Below the pieces are notes generated by a model. That model was not told the origin of the DNA. It ran no database searches and saw nothing but the letters and a program-made list of their open reading frames with translations. From JAKZVK01 sp965248255 (GTDB lineage Bacteria; Acidobacteriota; Terriglobia; Bryobacterales; UBA6623), in contig CBDFIW010000003.1 of assembly GCA_965248255.1 (NCBI GenBank), positions 372,001 to 436,000 of the forward strand: DNA of 64,000 bases. Reading direction: 5' to 3'. Shown piece by piece: positions 52,565 through 60,782 of this stretch (position 1 is the stretch's first letter; the number at the start of each line of letters is the position of its first letter). Position numbers and translations under genes: made by a program.

Positions 52565-52605
52565 CATTTCTATCGAGCTACCGGAGGCGACATTTCTATT
52601 TGGCC
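52565..52605. repeat. Remnant of an ISNCY-type terminal repeat
   Basis: This 41-base stretch agrees at about four of five positions with the right end of the ISNCY element at 24872-26460, including GCTACCG and GACATTTCTATT. No transposase is attached, so it is probably a decayed or solo IS end. Confidence 0.6.
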
Positions 52606-52715
52606 GCGGGCCCCTATCAGCCTTGGCAAAGTCGAGGGCCGTGTATTTTGCTATGTGAGGACGTATCGTGCCTGGGCTGGAGTTTCCACATCTGATGAGG
52701 CCACACGGCCCTCTA

Positions 52716-52966
52716 GGCCGAACAATCATAGCCCACGGATTCATCCGTGGGTCTCGAAAGCGCCTACCGTGACTCGTTTCCCCCCGTTGCTGTTTCTCTT
52801 TGCACGCGGTCGTTCGACCGCGTGCAAAGAGAAACAGCAACGGGCCTGTGGCCGTGCCTTCAACTGACACCCATGGATGAATCCATGGGCTATGATTGTG
52901 GCGCCCGATTCACGGGCGCTAACAGCCCGTGGCAAAGTACAATGCCTCCCTTCGGTGACTATCACC
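52716..52966. repeat. Multi-hairpin repeat element, copy A
   Basis: This 251-base element carries four successive inverted repeats: 52732-52751 (9-bp arms), 52783-52844 (30-bp perfect arms with a TT loop), 52870-52889 (9-bp arms) and 52901-52919 (7-bp arms). A second copy with the same order and flanking words (GGCCGAACAATCATAGCCCAC at the left, trimmed here to the shared core) is at 56580-56827. It covers the region just upstream of the PKD-domain gene. It encodes no protein. It may be a non-autonomous mobile element or a structured RNA. Confidence 0.85.
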
Positions 52967-53190
52967 AGAGCACACCTCTACCGAGAGCTGCTACAGACAG
53001 AGAAAGCGCTACACTCACAAGAAACCAAGCACGAGGAGTCGACGATGCGCAAAGGCGAACGCTTGGTGAAAACGACGGTGGGATCCGACGATCGGCGGAC
53101 ACGCCGGCCCGAGGACAACACCGAGCACCGCAGGTCCGCCGACCTCCCAGTTACACTCTGCGTTGGGAGGTGCCGCCGCCGCTGCCAGGG

Positions 53191-54837
53191 ATGATGTACC
53201 GGCAACAAGCCAGCTATCTTCTGATTGCCGTGCTCAGCCTCTGCTTTACCCCACAGATGAGCCAGGCACTTCGGGCACAGGATCTCGTGTGGGCCAAGCG
53301 CGCCGGCGGCACAGGCGATCTTGACCTCGGCTTTGACATAGCGGTGGATGGTGCGGGCAATAGCTATGTCACGGGCGGGTTCTCTGGTTCGGCCACCTTT
53401 GGCCCGGGGGAGACCAACGAAACCACCCTGACCAGTAGTGCGGGCTCTTTTGAGATCTTTGTGGCCAAGTATCGTCCGTCCCCGCCTCCCACCGCTGACG
53501 CGGGGCCTGACCAGACGGTCAATGCCAACCTGGGCACGGCAACCGTGACGCTCGATGGTTCCGGGTCAAGTGATCCCGACGGCGATCCGCTGACCTTCGT
53601 ATGGACCGGTCCGTTCGGCACCGTGGGTGGTGTAAGTCCGACGGTGACACTCTCAGGCGGTGTCCACACGATCACCCTCACCGTCGATGACGGTAGAGGC
53701 GGAGTCGATACCGACACCGTCATCGTGGCAGTGCGTGCGCTGAAGGTCTCGCCCAATTCGCTGAGCTTCCTTTTCGGCAAGAGTGACGGGGCCTCGGAGC
53801 CAGTGTCGATACGCAGTGTCGGGGGGCAGGTGAGCTATTCCATTCCGCGTATTGCGAGTTGGCTACTGACGAAGCCGGACCGCGGCGAGTCGAACGGCGA
53901 AACCGACACGATCCAAGTGATCGTCGATCCCGCCCGGCGGGCGGGCACATACAGCACGACCATGATCATCCGCGGAAACGGAAACATCATGGCGCGGATT
54001 CCGGTGACGCTGGTCGTTCCGGAGGGCGGAGTGGCGGGAAGCCCGAGGCTCCGGCTGCCCGACAACTCGGCGGTCGATGCAGTGGACTTCATTCCTCACG
54101 GCGAGCCGGGCCATGCGATGGCGGGCAAGTCGATCATCGCTATCTTCGGCGAAGGCTTTGTGGCGAACGGCGAGTTCCGGGCGGACACGGTTCCGTTACC
54201 AACGAAACTGGGAGGCGTACGGGTGCTCTTTGACGGCACTGCGGCCCCTCTCTACTTGGTGACACCGGGCTTGATCCACGCACAGTTGCCGATGGGTCTG
54301 CGGGGTCCGACGGCCACGCTTCCCATCATCAGAGATTTCGAAAAGGCCGCCAGCAACCCGCAGGAGATCGAGATCCACAACTACTCACCGGGCATCTTCA
54401 CCCTGTCGCAAAACGGCGAAGGGCAAGGCATCGTCGTGTTCGCCAATACGCCCGACTTGGCGGCTCCGGTGGGCACGGTAGGAGACAGCCGTCCGGCAAC
54501 AGCGGGCAACCTCCTAACGATCTACGCCAACGGGATGGGCCCGGTGGATCCGCCGATCGAGGACGGTCACAATTCCTGTGAGCCCGCTGGCGTCTGCCTG
54601 CCCGACGGGTCGAACGTGGTGCTGCATCACACGATGATGACCCCGGTGATCCGGATTGGAGGGGTCGAAGTGCCGGAGGAGAACGTCCTGTTCTCGGGCG
54701 CATCGGTGGCCTCGGTGGCGATCACCGAGGTCGTCTTCCAGATGCCGGCCGGCACGCCCACCGGCCCCGACGTACCGCTGACGATCGAGATCGGCGGCGT
54801 GATCAGCAAGGGCGGCGTGACCATGGCCATCGAGTAG
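53191..54837 (+). CDS. Secreted PKD-domain protein with Solibacter-type C-terminal domain
   Basis: This 548-residue protein has a signal peptide (YLLIAVLSLCFTPQMSQA), one SBBP-like beta-propeller repeat (DIAVDGAGNSYVTGGFSGS, about 45-70), a PKD domain (TADAGPDQTVNANLG, SSDPDGDPLTFVW, about 95-180), a BACON-like domain (LKVSPNSLSFLFG onward) and a C-terminal TIGR03437-like domain found widely in Solibacter (GEGFVANGEFRADTVPLPTK, LTIYANGMGPVDPP). It is probably a cell-surface adhesion or polymer-binding protein. The frame is open upstream through repeat copy A, but that part is repeat sequence; the double ATG at 53191-53196 fits the signal peptide. An R2 repeat begins four bases after the stop. 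Confidence 0.85.
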   Translation: MMYRQQASYLLIAVLSLCFTPQMSQALRAQDLVWAKRAGGTGDLDLGFDIAVDGAGNSYVTGGFSGSATFGPGETNETTLTSSAGSFEIFVAKYRPSPPPTADAGPDQTVNANLGTATVTLDGSGSSDPDGDPLTFVWTGPFGTVGGVSPTVTLSGGVHTITLTVDDGRGGVDTDTVIVAVRALKVSPNSLSFLFGKSDGASEPVSIRSVGGQVSYSIPRIASWLLTKPDRGESNGETDTIQVIVDPARRAGTYSTTMIIRGNGNIMARIPVTLVVPEGGVAGSPRLRLPDNSAVDAVDFIPHGEPGHAMAGKSIIAIFGEGFVANGEFRADTVPLPTKLGGVRVLFDGTAAPLYLVTPGLIHAQLPMGLRGPTATLPIIRDFEKAASNPQEIEIHNYSPGIFTLSQNGEGQGIVVFANTPDLAAPVGTVGDSRPATAGNLLTIYANGMGPVDPPIEDGHNSCEPAGVCLPDGSNVVLHHTMMTPVIRIGGVEVPEENVLFSGASVASVAITEVVFQMPAGTPTGPDVPLTIEIGGVISKGGVTMAIE

Positions 54838-54840
54838 GCC

Positions 54841-55026
54841 GTGGCGCACGCCCGTGGCGTGCCGAGCCGAGCCCCGCTCGGCTCTTGTGCCCGACCCACG
54901 GTACGTTCTACCCCTGCCCCCTAGCAGCTTGCTGGGGAAGGGATGAGCCGCGAATTGAGCTCTAGCCGGACCGAAAACCCAGGAGCCGAGCGGGGCTCGG
55001 CTCGGCACGCCATGGGCGTGCGCCAC
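54841..55026. repeat. REP pair (BIME-like unit) 1, left of the RAYT gene
   Basis: A forward R2 repeat (54841-54886) and an inverted R2 repeat (54983-55026) enclose a spacer of about 95 bases. The spacer shares short blocks with unit 2 (GACCCAC, GCTTGxTGGGGAAG, AGCTCT). The unit ends six bases before the stop of the transposase gene. Confidence 0.88.
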
Positions 55027-55032
55027 GTCCCT

Positions 55033-55578
55033 TCACCCCTTACCCGCAGCGCTGGACCAGGGGTAGTCCCGCGGATCCGTCACCAATCCCGCTTTCACCG
55101 GGTTGTTTTCGATGTACGCCGTCACGCGGCTCATCTCCCGGCCATTCCGTATCCAATGGTCGTAGGACTCGCGCTGCCAGAATGGTTGGCCCACCCGTCC
55201 CAGCAGCTTGTTGGCCATCCTTGCAGTGAACGACTTCAGGGACCGCAAAAACGCAGTCGGCGGGGTCTTGGGGGTCACGAGCGTATGCACGTGGTTGGAC
55301 ATCACCACGTAGCTCAGTAACTCATAGTGATGTAGCTCCTGGTCGCCCCGTCGAAGGGCGTCCACGACCAGTTCAGCCACTCTTGGCTGCCGCAAGTAGT
55401 GAGGTCCCGTGCGGACCGTATCAAGGTAACGGTCCATCCAAACAAAGGCGCGTCCGGAGTTGAGCTTTCCAGGCGGGGGATAACGCCCCGGTGGCACGCT
55501 GCCGTGCAGGTACCAGGTAAGAAACAGGGGCCGGCCCTCCGGATAAACATGGGGCAGCCGGCGCCGACGGGTGGTCAC
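55033..55578 (-). CDS. REP-associated tyrosine transposase (RAYT)
   Basis: This protein of about 181 residues is an IS200/IS605-related single-strand transposase of the REP-associated type. It shows the metal-binding HUH pair in YVVMSNHVHTLV, the FWQRESYDHWIRN segment, and the catalytic Tyr in RVTAYIENNPVKAGLV. RAYT enzymes recognise REP hairpins, and here R2 repeat pairs flank the gene on both sides within 6 and 50 bases. I start at the GTG at 55578. The frame continues upstream to 55848, but that stretch is translation through the R2 repeats and has no protein similarity. It is intact and is the probable mover of the R2 repeats across this genome. Confidence 0.88.
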   Translation of the reverse strand: MTTRRRRLPHVYPEGRPLFLTWYLHGSVPPGRYPPPGKLNSGRAFVWMDRYLDTVRTGPHYLRQPRVAELVVDALRRGDQELHHYELLSYVVMSNHVHTLVTPKTPPTAFLRSLKSFTARMANKLLGRVGQPFWQRESYDHWIRNGREMSRVTAYIENNPVKAGLVTDPRDYPWSSAAGKG

Positions 55579-55627
55579 CGGAATGTGCTGTGACTGTAAC
55601 TCTTCAGAGGGGCTGAGCGCAAGGGCC

Positions 55628-55824
55628 GTGGCGCACGCCCGTGGCGTGCCGAGCCGAGCCCCGCTCGGCTCTTGTGCCCGACCCACCGAGGAAGCCTTGC
55701 CCTTGCCCTTGCCCAGCCGCTTGTTGGGGAAGAAGGGGGCCATGAACTTTAGCTCTTGGGCGGGACAAAGCAAAAGCCACGAGCCGAGCATGGCTCGGCT
55801 CGGCACGCCATGGGCGTGCGCCAC
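55628..55824. repeat. REP pair (BIME-like unit) 2, right of the RAYT gene
   Basis: A forward R2 repeat (55628-55673) and an inverted R2 repeat (55781-55824) enclose about 107 bases that resemble the spacer of unit 1. Orientation matches unit 1, so the RAYT gene sits between two direct copies of a two-hairpin unit. Confidence 0.88.
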
Positions 55825-56579
55825 ATCCCCCCCTAGCTCTGGAAACAAGCGCTTCCGCTCATCGGTCCCGATCAGTCACAAGAAAATTCAAATTTTTCTC
55901 CTCACGTTTTCAATCACTTACATCCAGCCTGCCCGGTTGCCTCCGTGTCCGCATGTTACTTGGAGCTTGAGCAACGATATTCACTCTGGCCAGAGCTTCG
56001 TTGCCCCGTATGGTGATGCACGTCCGGTTTGGTGCTTCGGTGCCGGGCCGGACTCGGCGCTCCGAACTTGTAAGAGAGGGGCGCGACAAGCAGCGGAATC
56101 GATTCCGTAACAGTTGAAGTTTGAGTGGCACGCAAGGCCGGGCGGTTCGGACCGCCTCGGTGCGTCGGCCGGTTTCGACCGGCGCCGGACGTTCCCGGGG
56201 CCCTCTCCACGCACGGATGCTAAGCGGACCTCCACCAGATCTTCGCACCGCCGCCGGGGAAGGATCTTTCTGAGATCCTCCCCGGTGGTTCAGCGGGACC
56301 AAAGTTTTGAACCCGTCCTCGCCGCGATGGCGAAGTGCGTCTACGATCAGTAAGTGAACGGTATTAGTCTGAAGGTGACTCGGACGTGGCCAGTCTCCGA
56401 CCGCCACGAGTAGCCGTTGCAGGCCCCAAGCGCACCCGACGCCAAACTGACCCACTAGCCCGCTTCGTGTAATCTACAGATTGCACCTTACGTTTCGAAT
56501 CAAGCACAACGTAGCCGAGGAAGGTTAGCAGTCCGTGGTGAACGTCGAGAGCGGTGGACTTTGGCAGCCGGCCCCTCAG
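55825..56579. other. Non-coding interval with a hairpin
   Basis: No convincing gene lies in these 755 bases; frames in several phases are short and overlap each other. One imperfect inverted repeat at 56254-56285 (CCGGGG...CCCCGG around an AGATCC core) could form a hairpin. A 13-base match to the inside of the IS630 end near 56474 is too short to interpret. Confidence 0.45.
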
Positions 56580-56827
56580 GGCCGAACAATCATAGCCCAC
56601 GGATTTATCCGTGGGTTTCAAAGATGCCTACCCCCAACTCGTCTCCCCCGTTGCTGTTTCTCCTTGCCCGCGGCCGTTCGACCGCGGGCAAGGAGAAACA
56701 GCAACGGACCTGTGGCGGCACCTCGACCGACCCCCATGGTTGAAATCCATGGGCTATGATTGTAGCGCCCGATTCGGGCGCTGACAGCCAGCGGCAAAGT
56801 ACATGCCTCCCTTCAGTGGCTGTCACC
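56580..56827. repeat. Multi-hairpin repeat element, copy B
   Basis: This 248-base copy repeats the plan of copy A: inverted repeats at 56596-56615, 56648-56707 (29-bp arms, one mismatch, TT loop), 56733-56753 and 56765-56781. In the long hairpin the two copies differ at three arm positions; two of these are changed on both arms so that pairing is kept. It lies about 110 bases before the hydantoinase A gene. Confidence 0.85.
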
Positions 56828-56934
56828 CTTTTTCGCGCCACCGTGATTCCATAACCTACGGACGCGTTCCTGCATGAAAAAAGGCTGACGGTCATCAGAG
56901 CACACTTCTACCAAGGGCTGCTAGGATTCTCCTC

Positions 56935-59022
56935 ATGAGTACCTTCAGATTAGGCGTCGACATCGGGGGCACGTTCACCGATGCGGTGATGATGAACGAA
57001 TCGACGGGCGAGATTCGGTTGGTCAAGATGTCGAGCACGCCGAGCGATCCGTCTGTGGGGTTCGTGAACGTCATTGAGCGCATTCTCAAGGAGTCGAAGG
57101 TCCCGGCGCAGAGCGTCACCTACAACGTACACGGCACCACGGTCGCCACGAATACCATCATCGAAGGCAAGGGCGCCAAGGCCGCCTTGATCGCCACCGA
57201 GGGATTCCGGGACGTGTTCGAGATCGCGCGGCAAATCCGTCCCAAGCTCTACGACATCTTCTGCGACAAGCCGAAACCGCTGATACCTCGATCGCTCTGC
57301 TTCGAGGTACCCGAGCGACTCGATTTCGCCGGGGAGGTTCTCGAGCCGCTCGATGAGGCGAAGGTGCGCGAAGTGGCGCAGCTCATCAAGCAAGAGGGAG
57401 TCGAGGCGGTGGTGGTCTGTTTGCTGCACTCCTACGTGAACGCCGCCCACGAAAAGCGAGTGGGCGAGATTGTTCGCGAGGAGATGCCGGGGGTGTTCGT
57501 CACTCTCTCCTCGGATCTGTGCCCGGAAATGCGGGAATACTTTCGCGCCAGCACGACGGCGATCAACGCCTTGGTGATGCCGATCGTCAGCCGTTACATC
57601 GAGCGCCTCGAACAGCGGCTCACGGCAATCGGCCTCCACGCCGGGCTGCACCTGATGACGTCGGCCGGCGGAATCATGTCGTCGCAAGTGGCACGGCAAC
57701 AGCCCGTCAATCTGATTGAGTCCGGTCCGGCGGCGGGGGTTACGGCGGCCACTCACCTGGGGAGCCTGTTGGGGACGGAAAACCTCATCAGCTTTGACAT
57801 GGGTGGGACGACCGCGAAAGCCGGCTTGGTGGAGGGAGGTGTTCCGAAGATCGTGCCGCATTTCGAAGTCGGTAGTGCGGCGGTCTCCGAGAACCGCGCG
57901 GCAGGGTACCCCGTGCGCACACCGGTAGTGGATCTGGTCGAGATCGGAGCGGGCGGCGGCTCGATCGCCTGGGTCGATCCCGGCGGAGGACTGCGTGTCG
58001 GGCCGCAGAGTGGAGGAGCCGATCCGGGTCCGGCTTGCTACAGCCAGGGTCAGACCGAACCCACCATCACCGACGCAAACCTTTTTCTAGGCCGCATCGA
58101 CCCCGACTACTTCCTGGGAGGAGAGCACAAACTGGATCCTGATCTGGCTGAAAAGGCGATTGAGCAGCTCGCCCGAAAGCTTGATCTCAGCCCGGTCGAG
58201 GCGGCTCGGGGAATCATCGAGATCGCCAATGCCAACATGGTGGGGGCCATCCGGCTGATTTCGGTTCAACGGGGTTTTGATCCCCGCGACTTCATGCTTG
58301 TAGCCTACGGAGGCGCGGGACCGATGCATGCGAATGCCTTGGCTCGGGAGTTGCACATACCCAAGGTGCTTGTGCCCATGAGCCCGGGCGTGACGTCGGC
58401 GCTTGGGCTCTTGGTGACCGACGTCAAGCATGACTACGTGCAAGCCCATATCCGCCCGATGGCGTCGATCGATTTCGACAAGCTGAACAGCGAGTATGGG
58501 GCCTTCGAACAGCAGGCACGAGAGGTGCTGAGTTCCGAAGGAATCTCGGAGGCCAACATCTCATTCGCGCGCTCTGTGGACATGCGATACGTCGGCCAGT
58601 CCTACGAGCTGAGTGTCGAAGCGCCGGCTCGGGATTTGAAGCCGGGTGATGAAGCTGAACTCAACTCCACCTTCTTCGAAGCTCATGAGCGTGCCTACGG
58701 CTACGCGGACACCTCCGAGCCCACCGAGGTCGTGAATCTCCGGCTGACGGCGTTGGGCCGCATCCGGCGACCGCAGTTGCGGCAGCTCGCCACGGGAGGG
58801 GAGGACTGCTCCGAGGCCGTCAAGGGTCTACGGCAGGTCTATTTTTCCGAAGCGGGCGAGCGTATCGATTGCAAGATCTATGACCGCTACCGTCTCCGCT
58901 GCGATAACCGTATTGCCGGACCGGCGATCGTCGAAGAAATGGATTCGACGACCGTGATTCATCCGGACTGCCACGCCACGGTGGATGTGTACGGAAATCT
59001 GATCGTTCAGGAGTCGCACTGA
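56935..59022 (+). CDS. hyuA: Hydantoinase/oxoprolinase subunit A
   Basis: This 695-residue protein is the ATP-dependent A subunit of the N-methylhydantoinase/5-oxoprolinase family, which opens lactam rings. The actin-like ATP-binding fold shows FRLGVDIGGTFTDAV at residues 4-18, HGTTVATNTIIEGKGA near 65 and the second phosphate motif LISFDMGGTTAKAGLVEGG. The C-terminal half contains ADPGPACYSQGQTEPTITDAN. The ATG follows AGGA at eight bases. Its stop overlaps the start of the B subunit gene (TGATG), so A and B are made in coordination. Substrate could be N-methylhydantoin, oxoproline or a related imide. Confidence 0.93.
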   Translation: MSTFRLGVDIGGTFTDAVMMNESTGEIRLVKMSSTPSDPSVGFVNVIERILKESKVPAQSVTYNVHGTTVATNTIIEGKGAKAALIATEGFRDVFEIARQIRPKLYDIFCDKPKPLIPRSLCFEVPERLDFAGEVLEPLDEAKVREVAQLIKQEGVEAVVVCLLHSYVNAAHEKRVGEIVREEMPGVFVTLSSDLCPEMREYFRASTTAINALVMPIVSRYIERLEQRLTAIGLHAGLHLMTSAGGIMSSQVARQQPVNLIESGPAAGVTAATHLGSLLGTENLISFDMGGTTAKAGLVEGGVPKIVPHFEVGSAAVSENRAAGYPVRTPVVDLVEIGAGGGSIAWVDPGGGLRVGPQSGGADPGPACYSQGQTEPTITDANLFLGRIDPDYFLGGEHKLDPDLAEKAIEQLARKLDLSPVEAARGIIEIANANMVGAIRLISVQRGFDPRDFMLVAYGGAGPMHANALARELHIPKVLVPMSPGVTSALGLLVTDVKHDYVQAHIRPMASIDFDKLNSEYGAFEQQAREVLSSEGISEANISFARSVDMRYVGQSYELSVEAPARDLKPGDEAELNSTFFEAHERAYGYADTSEPTEVVNLRLTALGRIRRPQLRQLATGGEDCSEAVKGLRQVYFSEAGERIDCKIYDRYRLRCDNRIAGPAIVEEMDSTTVIHPDCHATVDVYGNLIVQESH

Positions 59023-60782
59023 TGGCGACCGTTGCTCCTTCCGAAGAACAGCAGCGCTCGAAACTGGGGATGGACCCGATCCAGTTCGAGGTGATCCGGA
59101 GCGCCTTCGATGCAGCCGCCGATGAGATGGGGGCGGCACTTCGCAAGGCGGCCTATTCGACGAACATCAAGACGCGGGCGGACTTCTCGTGCGCGCTGTT
59201 CGACGCCAAGCTGCGTATTATTGCCCAGTCGTTCTCGCAGCCGGTGCACCTGGCGTCGATGTCGCGGATGGTCCCGAACGCCATCCGCCAGTACGGTGTG
59301 GAGAAGCTCGAGCCGGGCGATGCGCTGGTCATGAATCACGCTTATCGCGGGGGCGTCCACCTGAACGACATTGTGATCATCGCCCCCTATTCCGGCGGTG
59401 AGAAGCTGCAGGGGTTCGTTGCTGCTCTGGCGCATCACGTTGATATCGGCGGCTACGCCCCGGGCGGGTATTGCATATCGACGGAACTCTATCAGGAGGG
59501 CATCATCCTGCCTCCGGCGAAACTCGTTTCGCGTGGCAAGATCGTCGACGATCTGTTTCAGGTGATCCTGGCCAATATTCGATCGCCGCGACAATCGGCG
59601 GGAGACTTCCGAGCGCAGATTGCTTCCTCGTTGCTGGGGCAGAGGCGGATGGGTGAGATCATTCGCAAGTTTGGCGAGGAAACGATCGAAACCTTTGTGG
59701 ACGAGCTGATCGACTACACCGAACGTTGGTCGCGGCAGGCGATCTCGGAGCTGCCTGAGGGCGAGTACTACTCGGAATGTTATCTCGACGATGACGGCAT
59801 CACGGATGAGCCCATCAAGCTAGCGGTGACCGCCAGAATCAAGGGCGGGCGGGTCTCCTACGATCTGACGGGCTCGGCTCCCCAGAGAAGCTCGCCGATG
59901 AACGCGACACTGACTCAGACGTATTCGCCCTTGGCCTACGTGATCAAGTGCCTCATCGATCCCAACATACCGACCAACGACGGGTTTTACCGGTTGATTG
60001 ACGTTAGTGCGCCGGAGGGTACGGTCGTCAACGCGAAAGCCCCGGTTGGCGTGGTAGGGGGGTGGGAGGTCGCCATGCGCCTTTGCGATCTTACTTTCCG
60101 GGCTTTCTCAGACGCCATGCCGGACAAGGTGATGGCGAGCACGAAAAGTATCAACTGCCACATGGCCTGTGGAGGGCTGGATCCGCGCACAGGAGAGTAT
60201 TATACGTTCATCGAAACGATGGCCGGCGGTTACGGCGCCCGGCCCACCAAAGACGGCTTGGACGCCGTTCAAAGCCACATCCAGAACACCGAGAACTCGG
60301 CTATCGAAGAAACGGAAAATAACCTACCCTTTTTGATTACGCGTTACGAGTTGATACCCGACTCGGAAGGTGCGGGCCGCTACCGGGGAGGCCTGGGCGT
60401 GAGGCGCGATTGGAAGTTCCCGAATCATGAGGCCACGCTAACGGTGTTCTCTGACAATCGCAAGTATGCTCCCTGGGGCCTGTTCGGCGGGGGGAGTGGA
60501 GCCAGTTCCAGGTATATCCTCAACCCGGACGGCGAAGCCAAGGAGCTGCCGTCGAAGATCACCCTGCATCTTGCACCGGACTCGGTGATCAGCTACCGCA
60601 CGCCGGGGGGCGGTGGCTATGGGCCGCCTTTCGAGCGCGATCCGGAAGGGGTTCTCGGGGATGTTCTTGACGGTAAGGTATCGGTCGCGCGCGCGCGGGA
60701 GGCCTACGGGGTGGTCGTGGACCTCGACCGACGTCGCGTCGACTTAGAAGCGACTCAGAAACTGCGTGAGAAGGACGGATGA
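59022..60782 (+). CDS. hyuB: Hydantoinase/oxoprolinase subunit B
   Basis: This 586-residue protein is the B subunit that works with HyuA. Family features are DPIQFEVIRSAFDAAADEMG at the N-terminus, KTRADFSCALFDA, GGVHLNDIVIIAPYSG, and the C-terminal GGGGYGPPFERDPEGVLGDV. Length and domain order are normal. Its stop codon overlaps the next start by four bases (ATGA), extending the translationally coupled unit to the ceramidase-like gene. No damage is visible. Confidence 0.94.
   Translation: MATVAPSEEQQRSKLGMDPIQFEVIRSAFDAAADEMGAALRKAAYSTNIKTRADFSCALFDAKLRIIAQSFSQPVHLASMSRMVPNAIRQYGVEKLEPGDALVMNHAYRGGVHLNDIVIIAPYSGGEKLQGFVAALAHHVDIGGYAPGGYCISTELYQEGIILPPAKLVSRGKIVDDLFQVILANIRSPRQSAGDFRAQIASSLLGQRRMGEIIRKFGEETIETFVDELIDYTERWSRQAISELPEGEYYSECYLDDDGITDEPIKLAVTARIKGGRVSYDLTGSAPQRSSPMNATLTQTYSPLAYVIKCLIDPNIPTNDGFYRLIDVSAPEGTVVNAKAPVGVVGGWEVAMRLCDLTFRAFSDAMPDKVMASTKSINCHMACGGLDPRTGEYYTFIETMAGGYGARPTKDGLDAVQSHIQNTENSAIEETENNLPFLITRYELIPDSEGAGRYRGGLGVRRDWKFPNHEATLTVFSDNRKYAPWGLFGGGSGASSRYILNPDGEAKELPSKITLHLAPDSVISYRTPGGGGYGPPFERDPEGVLGDVLDGKVSVARAREAYGVVVDLDRRRVDLEATQKLREKDG

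Noticed and set aside
52747..53190. N-terminal extension of the PKD-domain protein
   Set aside because: The stretch is repeat copy A read in frame; the signal peptide starts only at 53191.
55579..55848. N-terminal extension of the RAYT protein
   Set aside because: It is translation through R2 repeats; similarity to the family starts after 55578.
56460..56500. 13-base match to the inside of the IS630 end (AGATTGCACCTTA)
   Set aside because: Too short, without the terminal repeat; may be chance.
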